Part shown: in pieces, positions 5,541 to 8,356 of the stretch
Position numbering within the stretch: position 1 is the stretch's first letter
Layout: every line of letters starts with the position of its first letter
Source of the DNA: Candidatus Dormiibacter sp.
Lineage (GTDB): Bacteria; Chloroflexota; Dormibacteria; UBA8260
Reading direction: 5' to 3'
Length of the DNA: 8,356 bases
NCBI GenBank assembly: GCA_025450495.1
Contig: JANWHI010000163.1
Coordinates: 1 to 8,356, forward strand
Position numbers and translations under genes: made by a program
Notes under the pieces: generated by a model
Database searches by the model: none
The model's input: the letters and a program-made list of their open reading frames with translations, nothing else
Told to the model about the DNA's origin: nothing

Positions 5541-6524
5541 TCACGCGGCCACGTAGCCGTGGTCGTTGTACCAGCGGACGGCCCCGGCGAGCGCGTCGTC
5601 GACGTTGCTCGCCACCACACCCAGCTCGTCTTGGGCGCGGCGCGACTCGACGAACATGCGGTGCCGTGCCATGCGCACCCCCTCGATCGGCACCAGGGGC
5701 TGGGATCCGGGCAGCAGGCGACAGCGCGCCTCGTCGACATAACCGGCGAGGAGCGCAGCCGCATGCGGGAGGTGCCGGCGGGGTGCCCGCCGACCCGTCA
5801 GTGCGCCAAGTCGGGACCAGAGCTGATCGAAGCTGAGGTTCTCGCCGGCCACGAGGTAGCGGCGGCGGGTCTCGCCTCGTTCGAGTGCAGCGACGTGAGC
5901 GCGGGCCACGTCCGCGACAGCCACGACGTTGATGCCCCCCTCGACGCTGGCGAACACACGCCCGCGGAGGAAGGTCAGCAGCGCCGCCCCGGTCGGCGTC
6001 GGCTTCCAGTCGCGCGAGCCGACCGGGGCCGTCGGCAGCACGAGAACGGCGGGCACCCGCGCGGCCAGCGCAACGCGCTCGGCGACGATCTTGGAGTCGT
6101 GGTACACGGAGTCGCCGTGCGCGTCAGCATGGTCCGCCTCCGTCGCCGGATGTCCGTTTCGCGACGGACCGACCGTCGCCGAGCTCGAGGTCACCACGGC
6201 TCGCTCGACGCCGGCAAGACGTGCCGCCTCGAGCAGCCCGGCGGTGCCGACGACGTTGGTTGCGTGGATGCGGCCACGGTCCGCGGGCGAGAAGGAGTAC
6301 GCGGCCGCGCAGTGCACAAGCAAGCGGCAGCCCCGCATCGGCTCGACCAGCTCGCCTGACCGGGTCACATCGCCCGCCACCTCGCGGAGGTTCGGCTGCC
6401 TGGCCAGCCGGCCCGGCCCGCGCACGAGCGCGCGCACTGAGTAGCCGCTGCGAAGCAGCTCGTCGAGCACGTGGCCGCCGTTGAATCCGGTTGCGCCGGT
6501 GAGGAAGACCTCGTCCCCGATCAC
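5541..6524 (-). CDS. hpnA: Hopanoid-associated NAD-dependent epimerase/dehydratase HpnA
   Basis: The 327-residue protein is an extended SDR. The Rossmann motif TGATGFNGG is at 9-17, a Ser cluster at 113-115, and the catalytic pair Tyr141/Lys145 in YHDSK. The central segment LPTAPVGSRDWKPTPTG (163-179), then the GGINVVAVADVARAH and YLVAGENLS blocks, closely follow the HpnA pattern, which separates it from generic sugar epimerases. HpnA is a frequent member of hopanoid clusters, but its catalytic step is not settled and it has been reported dispensable for known hopanoids in some bacteria. The start is GTG (6522-6524), overlapping the hpnH stop as GTGA, which implies translational coupling. It is the last gene of the operon in this direction; no terminator is visible before the convergent MarR gene. 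Confidence 0.9.
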   Translation of the reverse strand: MIGDEVFLTGATGFNGGHVLDELLRSGYSVRALVRGPGRLARQPNLREVAGDVTRSGELVEPMRGCRLLVHCAAAYSFSPADRGRIHATNVVGTAGLLEAARLAGVERAVVTSSSATVGPSRNGHPATEADHADAHGDSVYHDSKIVAERVALAARVPAVLVLPTAPVGSRDWKPTPTGAALLTFLRGRVFASVEGGINVVAVADVARAHVAALERGETRRRYLVAGENLSFDQLWSRLGALTGRRAPRRHLPHAAALLAGYVDEARCRLLPGSQPLVPIEGVRMARHRMFVESRRAQDELGVVASNVDDALAGAVRWYNDHGYVAA

Positions 6525-7546
6525 CGCGCGCGCGATCCCACCAGGGTGTCGGACGCGGCTCGCAGGGTCTGCTTGAGGGATTTGGTGGTGGCGATGACCG
6601 CCGTCGGCTCATAGCCGCAATGGGCCATGCAGTTCTCGCAGCGCGGGTCACGCCCACGCCCGTACAGCGACCATTCGGTGGTGTCGAGGAGGTCCCGGTA
6701 GGTGCGCACATAGCCATCGTTCATCAGGTAGCACGGGCGCTGCCAACCAAGCACTGAGTACGAGGGGATAGCCCAGGCGGTGCATGGGAAGTCGACGATC
6801 CCTTCGAGGAAGTCAAGGTACAGCGGCGAGTGGTTGAGACGCCACTTCTTGCGGTTCCCGTCGGCGAACGCCTCGCGGAAGATGGCGCGCGTTCGTTCAA
6901 CACCGAGGAAGTGCTCCTGATCGGGGGCGCGCTCGTAGGCATAGCCAGGCGAGATCTGCATGATGTCGACCTGCAGGTCGTCGTTCAGATAGTCGAGCAC
7001 GTTGCGGACGGTGGTGGCATCATCCTGACCGAAGAAGGTGGTGTTGGTGCTGACCCGGAAACCGCGCTTCTTGGCCTCGCGGATTGCCGCCACCGCCTTG
7101 TCGAAGACGCCGTCGCGGCATACCGACTCGTCGTGACGCTCGCGCAACCCGTCGATGTGCACCATCCAAGAGAAGTAGGGCGAGGGCTTGAACTTGTCGA
7201 GCTTCTTCTCCATGAGCAGCGCGTTGGTGCAGAGGAAGACGAACTTCTTTCGCTGCACGAGCGCCGCGACGATCTGGTCGATCTCACGGTGGACGAGCGG
7301 CTCGCCGCCGGCGATGGAGACGACGGGGGCGCCGCATTCCTCGACGGCATCGATGCATTCCTGCACGCTCAGACGGCGCGCCAGGATGTCGTCAGGCTGC
7401 TGGATCTTGCCGCACCCTGCGCAGGCAAGGTTGCACTGGTACAGCGGCTCGAGCTCGAGCACCAACGCGTACTTCTCGCGGCGGTGCAGCTTCTGGTTCA
7501 TCACGTAGGCGCCGATGCGGAGATTCTGACGGAGAGGCATGGCCAT
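6521..7546 (-). CDS. hpnH: Adenosylhopane synthase HpnH (radical SAM)
   Basis: The 341-residue protein carries the radical-SAM cluster motif CNLACAGC (Cys38, Cys42, Cys45) after a typical HpnH N-terminus (RQNLRIGAYVMNQKL). The SAM-binding GGEP is at 80-83, and the usual HDESVCRDGVFDKAV region follows near 135-150. The C-terminal domain includes a Cys-rich CENCMAHCGYEP segment (first Cys at 303), characteristic of the HpnH extension. HpnH adds the 5'-deoxyadenosyl radical to diploptene to form adenosylhopane, the first step toward C35 hopanoids. The length is about that of the family. The first ATG has AGGAG overlapping the shc stop codon; a second in-frame ATG is two codons later. It lies between shc and hpnA in one operon. 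Confidence 0.95.
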   Translation of the reverse strand: MAMPLRQNLRIGAYVMNQKLHRREKYALVLELEPLYQCNLACAGCGKIQQPDDILARRLSVQECIDAVEECGAPVVSIAGGEPLVHREIDQIVAALVQRKKFVFLCTNALLMEKKLDKFKPSPYFSWMVHIDGLRERHDESVCRDGVFDKAVAAIREAKKRGFRVSTNTTFFGQDDATTVRNVLDYLNDDLQVDIMQISPGYAYERAPDQEHFLGVERTRAIFREAFADGNRKKWRLNHSPLYLDFLEGIVDFPCTAWAIPSYSVLGWQRPCYLMNDGYVRTYRDLLDTTEWSLYGRGRDPRCENCMAHCGYEPTAVIATTKSLKQTLRAASDTLVGSRAR

Positions 7547-7552
7547 GGCTCG

Positions 7553-7557
7553 CTCCT
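7553..7557 (-). promoter_or_regulatory. Ribosome binding site of hpnH, overlapping the shc stop
   Basis: On the minus strand the shc stop TAG runs into GGAG (TAGGAG), six bases before the hpnH ATG. Placing the ribosome binding site across the upstream stop codon suggests coupled translation of Shc and HpnH. Confidence 0.65.
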
Positions 7558-8356
7558 AGGCGTCGGTGCTGGCGTACGGGGCCAGCGCCATCAACGGAAA
7601 GATGTGTCGATAGAGGTGGTAGTTGATGTAAAAATCGCCGGGAAAACCCGTCCCGGTGTGCTGCGGTTCCTCCCAGGAGCCGTTGACCTGGCGCTCGGCT
7701 AGAAAGCGCGCCCCGGCAGCGGCGGCGTCACCGTCGCCGGCGCCGCCGGCCTGCAGGGCCAGCATCGCCCACGCTGTCTGCGACGCGGTGCTGTCGCCGA
7801 CGCCGGCAAAGGAATCGTCCTTGTACGAGTGGCAGGTCTCGCCCCAGCCGCCGTCGCGATTCTGCGCGCGCGTGGTCCAGGCGACCGCGCGGGCCACCTC
7901 TGCGTTGGCGACGCGCAGCGGTGCCAGCGCCGTGACCACGCACCAGGTGCCGTAGAGGTGGTTGACGCCCCAGCGGCCGAACCACGAGCCCGCCGCTCGC
8001 TGCGTGGCGCGCAGATAGTCGATCGCCTGCGCCAGCACCGGACCATCAGCGCGCTCGCCAAGGGCGGCGAGCATCTCGACCGCATGCGCGGTGACATCCT
8101 CGGTCGGGGGATCGAGCATGGCGCCGAAGTCGGCGAACGGCAGCTTGTAGACGATGGTGCGGACGTTGTCGCGATCGAAGGCGGCCCAGGCGCCGTTGCT
8201 CGAGCGCATCGCCAGCACCCAGCGGTGCGCGCGGTCGATGGCCGAGCGCACCGCTGGGGTCTGTTCGGTGGCGAGCAGTGCGAGCACCACGATGGTGGTG
8301 TCGTCGACGTCGGGGTAGATGTCGTTGTCGAACTCGAACGCCCAGCCACCACATTC
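7556..8356 (-). CDS. shc: Squalene-hopene cyclase, C-terminal part (cut by window edge)
   Basis: The frame is open to the right edge of the window and supplies the last 266 residues of a protein normally about 630 long. It starts just before the class II cyclase acid motif: DVDDT lies at fragment residues 16-20, matching the catalytic DXDD that protonates squalene. It then has the QW-type repeats of the family: NGAW with AFDRDN (54-64), GSWFGRWG (123-130), DGGWGE (168-173) and NGSWEE (225-230). The usual end GFPGDFYINYHLYRHIF starts at 237. The enzyme is membrane-bound and cyclises squalene to hopene or hopanol. All visible key residues are present, so no sign of decay. It is the upstream gene of hpnH and hpnA; the N-terminal half and the operon promoter lie beyond the window. 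The symbol hpnF is also used. Confidence 0.96.
   Translation of the reverse strand, partial: ECGGWAFEFDNDIYPDVDDTTIVVLALLATEQTPAVRSAIDRAHRWVLAMRSSNGAWAAFDRDNVRTIVYKLPFADFGAMLDPPTEDVTAHAVEMLAALGERADGPVLAQAIDYLRATQRAAGSWFGRWGVNHLYGTWCVVTALAPLRVANAEVARAVAWTTRAQNRDGGWGETCHSYKDDSFAGVGDSTASQTAWAMLALQAGGAGDGDAAAAGARFLAERQVNGSWEEPQHTGTGFPGDFYINYHLYRHIFPLMALAPYASTDA

Noticed and set aside
6830..7702. Plus-strand open frame of 290 codons opposite hpnH
   Set aside because: It is the shadow of hpnH and the shc end; its product is a Val/Leu/Asp-rich sequence without domain features.

Overview
The window is high-GC DNA (roughly two thirds G+C by eye) with densely packed, strongly G/C-ending codons. Promoter boxes of the TANNNT type sit directly before start codons, and a hopanoid gene set is present. 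Together these suggest a member of the Actinomycetota, possibly an Acidimicrobiia-like lineage; the phylum is a moderate inference and anything finer is a guess. I see no insertion sequence, phage gene, tRNA, CRISPR array or large repeat.

Layout. Bases 1-116 are a nearly complete 5S rRNA, the end of an rRNA operon, followed by a T7 tract. A small four-helix membrane protein gene of unknown function (147-575, minus) converges on it; an in-frame TAG sits directly before its ATG. A divergent stretch (576-838) without a supported gene leads to a secreted alpha/beta hydrolase (839-2257, plus) and a GC-rich hairpin. Next come a VOC/glyoxalase-fold protein (2332-2751, plus) and a flavin-containing monooxygenase (2795-4087, plus). 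A short-chain dehydrogenase (4093-4947, minus) converges on the monooxygenase and is divergent from a MarR-type regulator (4977-5531, plus), across only 29 bases. The right third is a minus-strand hopanoid operon read from right to left: the C-terminal part of squalene-hopene cyclase (shc, cut by the window edge), hpnH (radical SAM adenosylhopane synthase) and hpnA (NAD-dependent epimerase/dehydratase), joined by a 9-base gap and a 4-base overlap.

How the genes work together. Shc makes the hopene/hopanol skeleton and HpnH adds the adenosyl side chain that starts C35 hopanoid synthesis. HpnA is the classic cluster companion without a settled step. The central genes (hydrolase, VOC, FMO, SDR, MarR) look like separately promoted oxidative or detoxification functions. 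The MarR-type regulator is well placed to control itself and the SDR, but no substrate can be read from the sequence.

The most distinctive regulatory signal is that three plus-strand genes (VOC, FMO, MarR) share one start architecture: a -10-like hexamer, exactly six bases, then the start codon. This predicts leaderless mRNAs. I found no clear undescribed multi-gene system; the best leads are the leaderless starts, the compact SDR/MarR switch with an inverted repeat over the MarR start codon, and the TAG-interrupted membrane gene.
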